From Natronolimnobius baerhuensis (lineage in GTDB: Archaea > Halobacteriota > Halobacteria > Halobacteriales > Natrialbaceae): a stretch of DNA of 64,000 bases. Of the stretch, positions 6,363-14,067 are shown one piece after another (within the stretch, counting starts at the first letter, position 1; each line of letters opens with the position of its first letter). Position numbers and translations under genes: made by a program. The stretch lies in assembly GCF_002177135.1 (NCBI RefSeq), contig NZ_MWPH01000001.1:930001-994000 (forward strand), written 5' to 3'. Under the pieces are notes generated by a model. The model made no database searches. It had not been told where the DNA came from and was given only the letters and a program-made list of their open reading frames with translations.

Positions 6363-9032
6363 CTACTCCGCTGCGAGCAGGGCTGTCTCCGGCGGTTCAC
6401 CCTGTTCGAGTCGCGAGCGGTTCGACGTTGCATCTTTTTCGACGCGGACGAGTGAGTCGGCCGCACCGACGAGTTCCTCGTCGTGACTGACGACGACGAT
6501 CTGTTCGACGCCCAGTTTCCGCATCGACTCGACTAGCGAGACGAGTTGGGTAACGTGGCCCGAATCGAGGAACACGGTCGGCTCATCGAGAATCAACGGC
6601 GGCATCGGCGCAGTGCCCTCGACGCCTTCTGCAAGCAGGCGATAGATCGCACACCGCAGGCTGAGGTTAAACAGCGCCCGCTCGCCGCCGGAGAGTTGTT
6701 CGGGCTCGAGCGCTTCGCCGTCTTTCTGATAGACCGTCAGGCGATAGTCACCATCGAGTTCGATTGACGCGTAGGAGTCGTTCTGATAGACCAGTTCGAA
6801 CGTCTCGTTCAGCAGTCGCTCGAGCGTTTCGACGTTGCGTTGCCGAAGCTCTGTGCGCAACTCACCATAGGTCGTCTGGAGCGTTTCCGCTTCAGTATAG
6901 AGTGATTCGAGTTGCTCACAGCGGGCTTCGAGGTCCGAAAGTCGCTCGCGAAGCCGCTCGAGTTCCTCGAGTTCGTTCTCGACGGCACCAATTGCGTTCT
7001 GGATCTCGGTGCGTTTCTCCTCGAGTTCGTCGAGTTTGTCTCCAACCTGCTCGAGGTAGCTCTCGGCGGTTTGCTTGTCCGTCCGCGCCGTCTCGATGCG
7101 GCCGTCATCGAACTCGGACTCGAGGTCGCGTTTGCGCTCGCGTTTGCTCGAGAGCGTGTCGCGCCGTTCTTCGTTCAACTGGTGCCAGCTCTGGCGGCGC
7201 TCGCGCAGGGTTTCAATCTCGCGCGTGATGTCGTCATGTTCGTCGTCGATGTCCGCAATTCGGCGCAGCGACTCGAGTTCGGGTTTAATCTCAGCGCGCT
7301 CGCTGTTGATCTCGCCGAGTTCGGCGCGTTTGTCCTCGACCGTCTCCTCGAGGTCAGACACGGCCTCGCGTTTTTCGGCAGCCTCGGATTCGTACTCCTC
7401 GGCATCCTCGAGCAGTGTCTCGCGCTGCTCACGTCGCTCTGTGAGCGTGTCGCGTTTCTCCGTGAGCAACTGCTCGATATTCTCACGGTTTTCCTCGAGT
7501 CGCTCGACACGGCGCTCGGCGTCGCGGAGGTCTGCCAGTCGCTCGAGTCGGTCATCGAGGTCCTCGCGGTCGGCCTCGAGTTCCGCGAGCCGTTCCTCGA
7601 TAGTCGTCAGTTCCTCGCGTTTGTCATCAAGAACGTCGACGTGTGGTGACTCCTCGACTGGCTGGCCACATTCTGGACACTTGCCTTCCTCGAGCAGGCG
7701 CTCGCCCTCATCGATTGCGTTTTCGACGGTTTTGCGTTCTGCAGTACTCTCGTTGATCTCGTCGGTCAACTCCTCGCGGCGCTGCTCGAGTTCCTCGCGT
7801 TTGTCGGCTGCCTCACCGAACGCAATCGGCGCGTCGTCGAACTTCGCTCGAGTCGTCGCAATCTCGTCAGCGAGTTCCTCGAGGTCGCCCTCACGGTCTT
7901 CGATAGCCGCGCTGTCGTCCTCGAGTCGGTCCTCGAGCGTGGACGCCTTTTCACGGGCTGTCTCAGCCTGTTCCTCGAGATCGGCAGCCGCGTCGCGAAG
8001 ACGGTCAAGTTCGCCGTTGGTTTCCGTAATCGCGACGCGGACCTCCTCGAGATCGTCTCGAAGGTCGTCATCGCGCGCCTCGAGTGTCTCGATCCGTGCA
8101 TCGACTGTCGTTTCTTCCAGATCGACCGCGGACAGCAGTTCCTCGCGTTCGTCTTCGAGGGCTTCACGCTCTGTCTCAAGGTCTCGAATCCGGTCTTTCG
8201 CCTCGTTGCGTTGCTGTTCGGTCTCGGAAATTTTCGCACGGAGTTCCTCGAGTTCGTCCGCGAGATCGGAAATCTCTGCTTGGGTTTCGGTATGGCGCTC
8301 GAGGACGTCTTCGGCGGTCTCGAGTGTCTCCTGTGCTTGGTCGCGCTGGGTTTCAAAGTGCTCGAGTTCCTCGTTGATCTCGGTTCGGCGCGACTCGAGA
8401 CCGTTCAGGCGCTCGTGGAGGTCTTTGTCCTCCTTGCGCTGGACTTGCGTGCGGACGTCATCGACGACCTCGCGCTGGCCGTCGAGTACCGACTTGACGC
8501 CGAGTCGAGCCTTGCTCGCGCGTTCGCGGTACTCCTCGAGTGCTCCCAACTGGAGGAGGTCGTCGATCATGTCCTGGCGGTCACTCGGCGAGGCGTGGAT
8601 GAGTTTGTTGACCTCGCCCTGTCGGACGTAGGCGCAGTTGACGAACGCCTCGGCGTCCATGCGTAGCAGTTCGGTCACCTCGTGGCGCACGTCACGTGCA
8701 CCCTCGATAGTTTCTGCAGGCGTCTCGAGGACACATTTCGTCGTCGTCGCCCGATCTCCGCGTAGTTTGAGGTGGCGTTCGATGTGATAGTCGCGGCCGT
8801 CGTGGGTGAACCAGAGTTCAATTTCGGTTTCGTCTTCGCCGGTCGTAATCACGTCATCGAGCGTGCGGTCGTCGAGCGCTTTCGAGCCATACAGGGCGAA
8901 GAAGGTGGCCTCGAGTAGCGACGATTTGCCGCTGCCGTTGACACCGTGGACGACGGTGACGCCGCGCTCGAGTGAGAGGTCGGCGTCGCCGTAGCACTTG
9001 AAGTTCTGCAGGCGGACGCGGTCGACTCTCAT
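6363..9032 (-). CDS. rad50: DNA double-strand break repair ATPase Rad50
   Basis: Rad50 is the SMC-like ATPase of the Mre11-Rad50 complex, which tethers and processes DNA ends. The 889 residues show the Walker A motif GVNGSGKSS (30-38), then two long coiled-coil arms flanking the zinc hook CPEC (near 451-454), the ABC signature LSGGERALFN (near 778) and the Walker B motif LILDEPTVFLD (near 811), followed by a D-loop and a switch His in VVSHDEEL. The arms are very rich in Glu, Arg and Leu. The start overlaps the mre11 stop by four bases, indicating translational coupling. The C-terminal tail after the core is short and variable. Confidence 0.96.
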   Translation of the reverse strand: MRVDRVRLQNFKCYGDADLSLERGVTVVHGVNGSGKSSLLEATFFALYGSKALDDRTLDDVITTGEDETEIELWFTHDGRDYHIERHLKLRGDRATTTKCVLETPAETIEGARDVRHEVTELLRMDAEAFVNCAYVRQGEVNKLIHASPSDRQDMIDDLLQLGALEEYRERASKARLGVKSVLDGQREVVDDVRTQVQRKEDKDLHERLNGLESRRTEINEELEHFETQRDQAQETLETAEDVLERHTETQAEISDLADELEELRAKISETEQQRNEAKDRIRDLETEREALEDEREELLSAVDLEETTVDARIETLEARDDDLRDDLEEVRVAITETNGELDRLRDAAADLEEQAETAREKASTLEDRLEDDSAAIEDREGDLEELADEIATTRAKFDDAPIAFGEAADKREELEQRREELTDEINESTAERKTVENAIDEGERLLEEGKCPECGQPVEESPHVDVLDDKREELTTIEERLAELEADREDLDDRLERLADLRDAERRVERLEENRENIEQLLTEKRDTLTERREQRETLLEDAEEYESEAAEKREAVSDLEETVEDKRAELGEINSERAEIKPELESLRRIADIDDEHDDITREIETLRERRQSWHQLNEERRDTLSSKRERKRDLESEFDDGRIETARTDKQTAESYLEQVGDKLDELEEKRTEIQNAIGAVENELEELERLRERLSDLEARCEQLESLYTEAETLQTTYGELRTELRQRNVETLERLLNETFELVYQNDSYASIELDGDYRLTVYQKDGEALEPEQLSGGERALFNLSLRCAIYRLLAEGVEGTAPMPPLILDEPTVFLDSGHVTQLVSLVESMRKLGVEQIVVVSHDEELVGAADSLVRVEKDATSNRSRLEQGEPPETALLAAE

Positions 9033-10474
9033 GCGAAATCACCCAGTGAGGCGTCCTCGTCGGTCGACTGTGGCGTGGTTTGCTCACGCTCCGTGGTTGA
9101 CTCGACGGAGTCAGCAGACTCGGTGGACTCGGCGGATTCGGAACCGTCGGACGAGTCGTCTGCAGTGGCCGTTTCAGGTTCACCAGTCGGTTGGTCGGTT
9201 TCGGCTGTCTGTGTCTCCTCACTCGTCTGTTTGGCAGCCGTCTGTTCATCCGCAGTTTCCTCAGCCGGTTCAGTTGCACTCGAGAGCTGATCTGCAACCG
9301 TCGTCACGTCCTCGTCGTCGGGACTGCGAGCCGGTGCAGGGTCGAACGCAGACTGGTCGTCCTCGAGGAGGTCGCGGACGCGGCGTTCGACTGACTCGCG
9401 GACGTTCGAGTCAACGAGGTCGCCGTCGCGAACCGTCTTGTCGATCTCGAGGGCGGCGTTGCTGAGTCCCAGTTCGCGAACCCGTTCACGGACAGCGTCG
9501 TCAGGGTCTGCAAAACTTACTGAGACGTCGTCGTCTTCGTCCGGCAGGTCGCGTCGGTCGTTGACACGGGCGACGAGCGCCCCGCGGTCGATTGCCAGTT
9601 CCTCGACAGCGGCGGGAGTGACTGGCCGTCCGTCGCCCTCGATTGTGATGATGACGACCGACTCTTCCACCTCGTACTCGCGGACGCGCTCTTGGACGCG
9701 GTCGATTCCCTCGCCATCCTCGAGATCGACGTCGACGAACTCGAAGTCGCGGGTGTCGGTGAGTGCGCGGCGGCTGATGGCGACTGCGTCGCCCTCGTCG
9801 TTGTCGGTTTCGAAGGTGACGAGATTGTAGCCTCGATCCTCGCGTTCGCTGGCGCTCGCGCGTTCGGTCGACCCGCAGTAAGTGACCCAGGTGTCCTGTA
9901 CCTCGGCAGTGTCGGGTTTGTGATTGTCTCCGAGCAAGACGGCGTCGAACTCGACTGTCGATTCGGAGAGAAGGCGCTCGGTATCCCAGTCGGCGTGGGC
10001 GAAGGGCTCGAACAGGCCGTGACTGACGAGCGTTGCGTGGTCGGCCTCATCAGGCACGGAGGAAAACTCGTACTCGAGATCCTCGCGTCTCGAGCGCGGG
10101 ACGAAATCGAGGCCGTATAGGGCGACGTCGCCGATGACCTCGGGTTGCGGGCCAAGTCGCGTTGCAAGGCCGAGATCCGAAAACAGATCGAGCCACTGTG
10201 CGTCGCGTTTCCCCTCGTGATTGCCGACGACGGCGAGGAAGGGAATATCGGCTTTCTCGAGCGTTCGCAGAATCTCGACGGTGCCTTGCAGATCGACCAG
10301 TCCCGGCCGTCGGTCGTGAAAGAGATCGCCCGCGTGGACGACGGCGTCGACATCGTCCGCGACGGCGTCCTCGGCGACGCGCCGGAAGGCGGCGAGAAAG
10401 TCGTCTCGTCTCGCGGGCGAATTGTACTGTTGGTACCCGATGTGGGTATCGCCCGTGTGGATAACCCGCGTCAT
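9029..10474 (-). CDS. mre11: DNA double-strand break repair nuclease Mre11
   Basis: Mre11 is the Mn-dependent nuclease partner of Rad50. The 481-residue protein carries the calcineurin-type phosphoesterase motifs: GDTH (D9, H11), AGDLFHDRR (D50), GNHE (N85, H86), VSHGL and LGDNHK. A long Ser/Thr/Glu/Asp-rich linker, about residues 370-470, precedes a short conserved end ASLGDFA. Haloarchaeal Mre11 proteins often carry such tails. The gene is first in the mre11-rad50 operon, with a four-base overlap. A TATA box (minus strand CCTTTAGGCC, 10495-10504) centred 26 bases before the ATG predicts a leaderless transcript. Confidence 0.95.
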   Translation of the reverse strand: MTRVIHTGDTHIGYQQYNSPARRDDFLAAFRRVAEDAVADDVDAVVHAGDLFHDRRPGLVDLQGTVEILRTLEKADIPFLAVVGNHEGKRDAQWLDLFSDLGLATRLGPQPEVIGDVALYGLDFVPRSRREDLEYEFSSVPDEADHATLVSHGLFEPFAHADWDTERLLSESTVEFDAVLLGDNHKPDTAEVQDTWVTYCGSTERASASEREDRGYNLVTFETDNDEGDAVAISRRALTDTRDFEFVDVDLEDGEGIDRVQERVREYEVEESVVIITIEGDGRPVTPAAVEELAIDRGALVARVNDRRDLPDEDDDVSVSFADPDDAVRERVRELGLSNAALEIDKTVRDGDLVDSNVRESVERRVRDLLEDDQSAFDPAPARSPDDEDVTTVADQLSSATEPAEETADEQTAAKQTSEETQTAETDQPTGEPETATADDSSDGSESAESTESADSVESTTEREQTTPQSTDEDASLGDFA

Positions 10475-10601
10475 TGCCGGTCATTGGCGCGTGGGGCCTA
10501 AAGGGGTTCCGCGACCGGAGTGAAAGTAAATCTGAGACGTTTACAGCGCCGTTCGCTCGCGAGCGAGAACGGAACGCAAAGAGCAGAACAGAGAGACGCG
10601 G

Positions 10602-10871
10602 TTACGATTCGATATCGAGCGTGTACAGGCGCTTTCGCGCATCCGAGAACGAAAACCGAGAGTCGATCACGTTCTCTTCCTCGAGACGATTCAGCGCGTA
10701 GCGGACGGTTCGGGAGGGAAGCAGCGTTTCGTCTGCGATCTGCTGTTGGGTCATCGTGTCGTTGTACTCGAGGACTTTCGCGACGAGTTTCGCACTCGGT
10801 GGGAGGTCGCGGACGTCATCCCAGCTACCCCTATCGTCAGCCTCCTGTCGGATCGACTCTGAAGCGCTCAT
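10602..10871 (-). CDS. Small winged-helix transcriptional regulator (MarR/TrmB-like)
   Basis: The 89-residue protein is essentially one winged-helix domain: LPPSAKLVAKVLEYNDTM, the helix-turn-helix TQQQIADETLLPSRTVRYALNRL and the wing EENVIDSRFSFSDARKRLYTL. A conserved W and a DLPPSAKLV lead-in are typical of short haloarchaeal MarR-like regulators. ATG at 10871 is preferred over TTG at 10874; an A/T box near 10900 makes the transcript leaderless. It sits alone between mre11 and pan, divergent from pan with a 121-base shared regulatory region. A role in controlling pan or itself is inference. Confidence 0.85.
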   Translation of the reverse strand: MSASESIRQEADDRGSWDDVRDLPPSAKLVAKVLEYNDTMTQQQIADETLLPSRTVRYALNRLEEENVIDSRFSFSDARKRLYTLDIES

Positions 10872-10938
10872 CAACTACCCATATCGAATACAAGGTGATA
10901 ATATTTTCTGTTTCGTCTAATGCTTAGGAGTTATATCT

Positions 10939-10957
10939 GTCGGGAAAGTGTCCCGAC
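10939..10957. promoter_or_regulatory. Inverted repeat downstream of the pan TATA box (candidate operator)
   Basis: GTCGGGA and TCCCGAC form perfect 7-bp arms around AAGTG. A TATA-like TTATAT lies at 10931-10936, so the repeat falls between the TATA box and the predicted start near 10960. It could be a repressor site or a hairpin at the 5' end; position favours protein binding. Confidence 0.45.
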
Positions 10958-10992
10958 CCGAAGCCTCTTATGAACCAGCCCCTAAAGCAACG

Positions 10993-12213
10993 ATGATGAC
11001 CGACACTGTGGACGACGTCGACCTCCCATACGAAGAGGACGAGGCGTCCCAACAGGAGAAGATCCAGACGCTCGAGGACCGGCTGGAGGACCTCGAGTCG
11101 CAAAACGAGGAGATGCGTGACAAACTCCTCGATGCGAACGCCGAGAACAACAAATACCAGCAGAAACTCGAGCGACTGACCCACGAGAACAAGAAACTTA
11201 AGCAGTCGCCGCTGTTCGTCGCCACCGTCCAGGAACTAACGGACGAAGGCGTCATTATCAAACAGCACGGAAACAACCAGGAGGCCCTGACCGAGGTCAC
11301 CGACGAGATGCGCGACGATCTCGAGCCAGACGCACGAGTCGCCGTCAACAACTCGCTTTCTATCGTCAAGACCCTCTCGGGCGACACCGACGTGCGCGCT
11401 CGCGTGATGGAAGTCACCGAGAGCCCCGAAGTGAGCTACGAGGATATCGGCGGCCTCGAAGAACAGATGCAGGAAGTTCGTGAGACCGTCGAAATGCCAC
11501 TCGAGAATCCCGAGATGTTCGACGATGTCGGGATTGACCCGCCAAGTGGTGTCCTTCTCTACGGGCCGCCGGGCACCGGCAAGACGATGCTTGCCAAGGC
11601 CGTCGCGAACCAGACGAACGCGACGTTCATCAAGATGGCCGGCTCCGAACTCGTCCACAAGTTCATCGGGGAAGGCGCAAAGCTCGTCCGCGACCTGTTC
11701 AAGGTCGCCCGCGAGCACGAACCTGCTGTTCTCTTCATCGACGAAATCGACGCCATCGCTGCCAAGCGAACGGAGTCCAAAACGTCAGGAGACGCCGAGG
11801 TCCAGCGCACCATGATGCAACTGCTCTCGGAAATGGACGGCTTCGAGGACCGAGGCGATATCCGCATTATTGCGGCAACGAACCGCTTCGACATGCTCGA
11901 CCGCGCAATTTTGCGCCCGGGCCGATTCGACCGCCTCATCGAAGTGCCAAAGCCAAACCAGGAAGGTCGCGAGATTATCTTCGAGATCCACACGCGCGGG
12001 ATGAACGTCGCCGACGACGTCGAATTCGCCGAACTGGCCGAGGAGGCCACCGAAGCCTCCGGTGCCGACGTGAAAGCGATCTGTACGGAAGCCGGGATGT
12101 TTGCCATCCGCGACGACCGAACCGAGATCACGATGGACGACTTCCGGAACGCCTGGGACAAAGTTCAGGCTGAATCCGACGAGACCGACGACGTCTCGAA
12201 GACGTTCGCCTGA
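10993..12213 (+). CDS. pan: Proteasome-activating nucleotidase PAN
   Basis: PAN is the hexameric AAA ATPase that unfolds substrates for the archaeal 20S proteasome. From the ATG at 10993 the protein has 406 residues: an N-terminal coiled coil (EKIQTLEDRLEDLESQ onward) and an OB-like domain (SPLFVATVQEL onward), Walker A GPPGTGKT, Walker B LFIDEIDAIA, sensor I ATNR, the arginine-finger region RPGRFDR and a C-terminal helical domain. The proteasome-docking tail ends KTFA, so Phe replaces the usual penultimate Tyr of the HbYX motif. ATG codons at 10993 and 10996 are both possible; an upstream GTG at 10948 would overlap the promoter repeat. It is monocistronic. Confidence 0.95.
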   Translation: MMTDTVDDVDLPYEEDEASQQEKIQTLEDRLEDLESQNEEMRDKLLDANAENNKYQQKLERLTHENKKLKQSPLFVATVQELTDEGVIIKQHGNNQEALTEVTDEMRDDLEPDARVAVNNSLSIVKTLSGDTDVRARVMEVTESPEVSYEDIGGLEEQMQEVRETVEMPLENPEMFDDVGIDPPSGVLLYGPPGTGKTMLAKAVANQTNATFIKMAGSELVHKFIGEGAKLVRDLFKVAREHEPAVLFIDEIDAIAAKRTESKTSGDAEVQRTMMQLLSEMDGFEDRGDIRIIAATNRFDMLDRAILRPGRFDRLIEVPKPNQEGREIIFEIHTRGMNVADDVEFAELAEEATEASGADVKAICTEAGMFAIRDDRTEITMDDFRNAWDKVQAESDETDDVSKTFA

Positions 12214-12324
12214 GACAGCAGTTCTCGAGTTCTTCTCCTTCGACGCGAGTATGCAGTTGGCTGCTGCGTAGGTACGACCGCCCTCGAGCGAACCCACCGA
12301 CTTTCACCTGCTCGAGAGCAGTGC

Positions 12325-12462
12325 CTACAGCGCCGCAAAAATGAGCCACGGAACGACGAACAGTGCGACAGTCAACACGGCGAGAATCAGCAAATAGCCG
12401 GTGACGGTGCCTGCAGCGGTGATCCAGGACGGATGCTCGAACTCGCGCACATCGAGTGCCAT
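12325..12462 (-). CDS. Small single-pass membrane protein
   Basis: A 45-residue protein starting MALDVREFEHPSWITAAGT with one long hydrophobic segment (VTGYLLILAVLTVALFVVPW). The charged head before the helix suggests a cytoplasmic N-terminus. The frame extends upstream, but the ATG at 12462 gives a sensible short protein, and the upstream part has poor codon use. It lies between the pan and Nudix genes, reading away from pan on the minus strand. I do not recognise a named family; similar short one-helix proteins are common in haloarchaea. Function unknown. Confidence 0.6.
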   Translation of the reverse strand: MALDVREFEHPSWITAAGTVTGYLLILAVLTVALFVVPWLIFAAL

Positions 12463-12520
12463 ACACACACTCTCCGGCGGCACCAGCATAAACGTACGGG
12501 ATGTTGAGAGTTGAACCAGG

Positions 12521-13018
12521 TCACTCTCGCAGATACGGTCGGAACAGTTCGTCGTCGTGAAGATTGTCTGGAAGCGTTCTGAACCACTGTGCCGCGCGAA
12601 TTTCGCCCGCTTCGACACCCAGTTGAGCAGGATCGGAAATCGTCCCGGTCGCCGCTGCATCAAAGACGACGAACTGCGTGGATACCTGCGTTGCTGGGTC
12701 AGCCCTCGAGATGTACGTCTGATTGATTACGAGAATGCAGTCATGGATGGCCGCCTCGAGTCCGGTTTCTTCGCGCACTTCCCGTTTCGCGGCTGCTGCA
12801 AGGTCTTCGCCCGGTTCGACCGCACCGCCAGGGACGATCCAGCCGTTCGACCAACTGTTTTTGACGAGTGCGATTCGGCCGGCAGAATCGGTGACGCGTG
12901 CCGCGGCAGTGAGTCCGGTCCCCTCGAGTGCCCAGTCTCGGTACGCCTGTATGTCTGCCGGGGGCACACGAATTGTCTGGGTCTCTCGTGGTGCGTCCAG
13001 TGCCAGTGGGGGATCCAT
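12521..13018 (-). CDS. Nudix hydrolase
   Basis: This 165-residue cytoplasmic enzyme should hydrolyse a nucleoside diphosphate linked to another group. It contains a complete Nudix box: [23 protein letters not shown], with the metal-binding REVREE residues intact. The N-terminal 40 residues ([20 protein letters not shown]) form a lead-in often seen in haloarchaeal members. Nothing in the sequence fixes the substrate: no ADP-ribose or MutT-specific signature is clear. An A/T box near 13047 (minus strand CTTTTATGTG) predicts a leaderless transcript. It is divergent from guaA, which starts 113 bases away, without a shared pathway link that I can see. Confidence 0.9.
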   Translation of the reverse strand: MDPPLALDAPRETQTIRVPPADIQAYRDWALEGTGLTAAARVTDSAGRIALVKNSWSNGWIVPGGAVEPGEDLAAAAKREVREETGLEAAIHDCILVINQTYISRADPATQVSTQFVVFDAAATGTISDPAQLGVEAGEIRAAQWFRTLPDNLHDDELFRPYLRE

Positions 13019-13131
13019 TCTCGGCGTTGGTTCACACTATCAACACATAAAAGACGCGACGTGTGTGGTGACAATTGCCCAGAGATTGCGTTCCGGACCG
13101 TTTTTACCGAGTGACTCACTAGGAACGCTCA

Positions 13132-13686
13132 ATGACGAAAATCGTCGTGGTGGACAACCACGGGCAGTTTACGCACTTAGAGCGCCGGGCGCTTCGCGAT
13201 CTCGGCGTCGAAACCGAACTGGTCGACAACGACACCGCCCCTGAAGACGTCGACGCTGACGGCGTTGTCCTCTCTGGTGGCCCCGACATGGACCGGATCG
13301 GGACGTCCGCTGACTATCTCGAGGCCGACGTCCCCGTTCTGGGAATTTGTCTCGGGATGCAACTCATCGCCGAAGAACTGGGCGGTCGCGTCGGCGGCGG
13401 CGAGTACGGCGGTTACGCCGACGTCACGGTCGAAATCGTCGACAGCGACGACCCGCTGACTGGCTCCTTGCACCCCGAAACGCGTGTCTGGGCGAGTCAC
13501 GCAGACGAGGTCAAAGAGCTCCCAGAGGGCTTCGAACTCACCGGGAAAAGCGACGTCTGCGATGTTGAGGCGATGAGTAACACCGACCGCGATATTTACG
13601 GCGTCCAGTGGCACCCCGAAGTCGCCCACACCGAGGAGGGTGACGAGATCTTCGAGAACTTCATCGGCATCTGCGAGTCGCAGTAA
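13132..13686 (+). CDS. guaA: GMP synthase, glutamine amidotransferase subunit
   Basis: This is the class I glutaminase subunit (GuaAa) of archaeal two-subunit GMP synthase, supplying ammonia for XMP to GMP. The 184-residue protein has the nucleophile elbow GICLGMQ (C73), and the catalytic His and Glu in QWHPEVAHT near residue 162. It lacks the ATP pyrophosphatase domain, which in archaea is a separate gene not seen here. A TATA box GTTTTTACC (13100-13108), centred 27 bases before the ATG, predicts a leaderless message. No neighbour on the same strand is functionally related. Confidence 0.93.
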   Translation: MTKIVVVDNHGQFTHLERRALRDLGVETELVDNDTAPEDVDADGVVLSGGPDMDRIGTSADYLEADVPVLGICLGMQLIAEELGGRVGGGEYGGYADVTVEIVDSDDPLTGSLHPETRVWASHADEVKELPEGFELTGKSDVCDVEAMSNTDRDIYGVQWHPEVAHTEEGDEIFENFIGICESQ

Positions 13687-13719
13687 CGCAGTGTCGGTTG
13701 TCTGGGTTCTTCTCACAAG

Positions 13720-13803
13720 TATAGTAGCCACTGCAAGTCAATGCACACCTGATCGACAGATAGCTCGGCGATCAGTGTGTAAATAGTTGCAGTTGTTACT
13801 ATA
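13720..13803. repeat. MITE-like palindromic element
   Basis: An 84-base element whose two halves form long imperfect inverted repeats: 36 bases (13720-13755) against 35 bases (13769-13803), with a 13-base loop. Both ends begin TATAGTA and share ACTGCAA and CTGATCG blocks. If the outer TATA is a target duplication, the inverted repeat proper starts GTAGCCACTGCAA. There is no coding capacity. It looks like a miniature inverted-repeat element or the fused ends of an insertion sequence; I see no second copy in the window. Confidence 0.55.
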
Positions 13804-13816
13804 TTACAGCGCCCTG

Positions 13817-13904
13817 CTCGAGTCGGTTATCCGTCCGATAGGTACGTCCGTTGTCCCCCATCGTCGAGAGTCACAACTCTCGGGACTGAGTGCACCGACT
13901 CGAG
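13817..13904. repeat. Nested inverted repeats (possible RNA structure)
   Basis: CTCGAGTCGGT at 13817-13827 pairs perfectly with ACCGACTCGAG at 13894-13904. Inside lies a second perfect hairpin, CGAGAGT-CACA-ACTCTCG (13865-13882). There is no coding frame. It could be part of a structured RNA, or chance given how frequent CTCGAG is in this genome. Confidence 0.3.
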
Positions 13905-13957
13905 CGAGCTAACATCGATGTCACGTGGTATCTTTCGTGTCGCCAAACAGCTATGTA

Positions 13958-13979
13958 GTTACCTGACGAACCAGGTAAC
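13958..13979. promoter_or_regulatory. Candidate HxlR-type operator before the NmrA gene
   Basis: GTTACCTG and CAGGTAAC are perfect 8-bp arms around a 6-base spacer, ending four bases before an ATG. GTTAC/GTAAC half-sites are, from memory, typical of HxlR-family winged-helix regulators, which often control NAD(P)-binding NmrA genes. No regulator gene is adjacent. Confidence 0.45.
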
Positions 13980-13982
13980 GTA

Positions 13983-14066
13983 ATGAAACCAGAGACCGAA
14001 GCAACCGTCCGAATCGACGATCACACTACGACCACCACACTCACCGCCGTCCCAGAGGTGAACTAA
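13983..14066 (+). CDS. Possible 27-residue leader peptide upstream of the NmrA gene
   Basis: An ATG directly after the operator opens a 27-codon frame beginning MKPETEATVRIDD and ending one base before the next start codon. It is rich in Thr (seven in the second half). A Shine-Dalgarno for the next gene, GAGGTGA at 14055-14061, lies inside its last codons, so translation could be coupled. No membrane or metal motif is present. It may be a real small protein, a regulatory leader, or an untranslated leader with chance coding capacity. Confidence 0.35.
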   Translation: MKPETEATVRIDDHTTTTTLTAVPEVN

Positions 14067-14067
14067 C

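Noticed and set aside
7075-8631. A 518-codon plus-strand Ser/Arg-rich frame opposite rad50
   Set aside because: An antisense effect of Glu/Leu/Arg-rich coiled-coil codons (GAG/CTC read as Ser/Arg); no conserved domain and no promoter.
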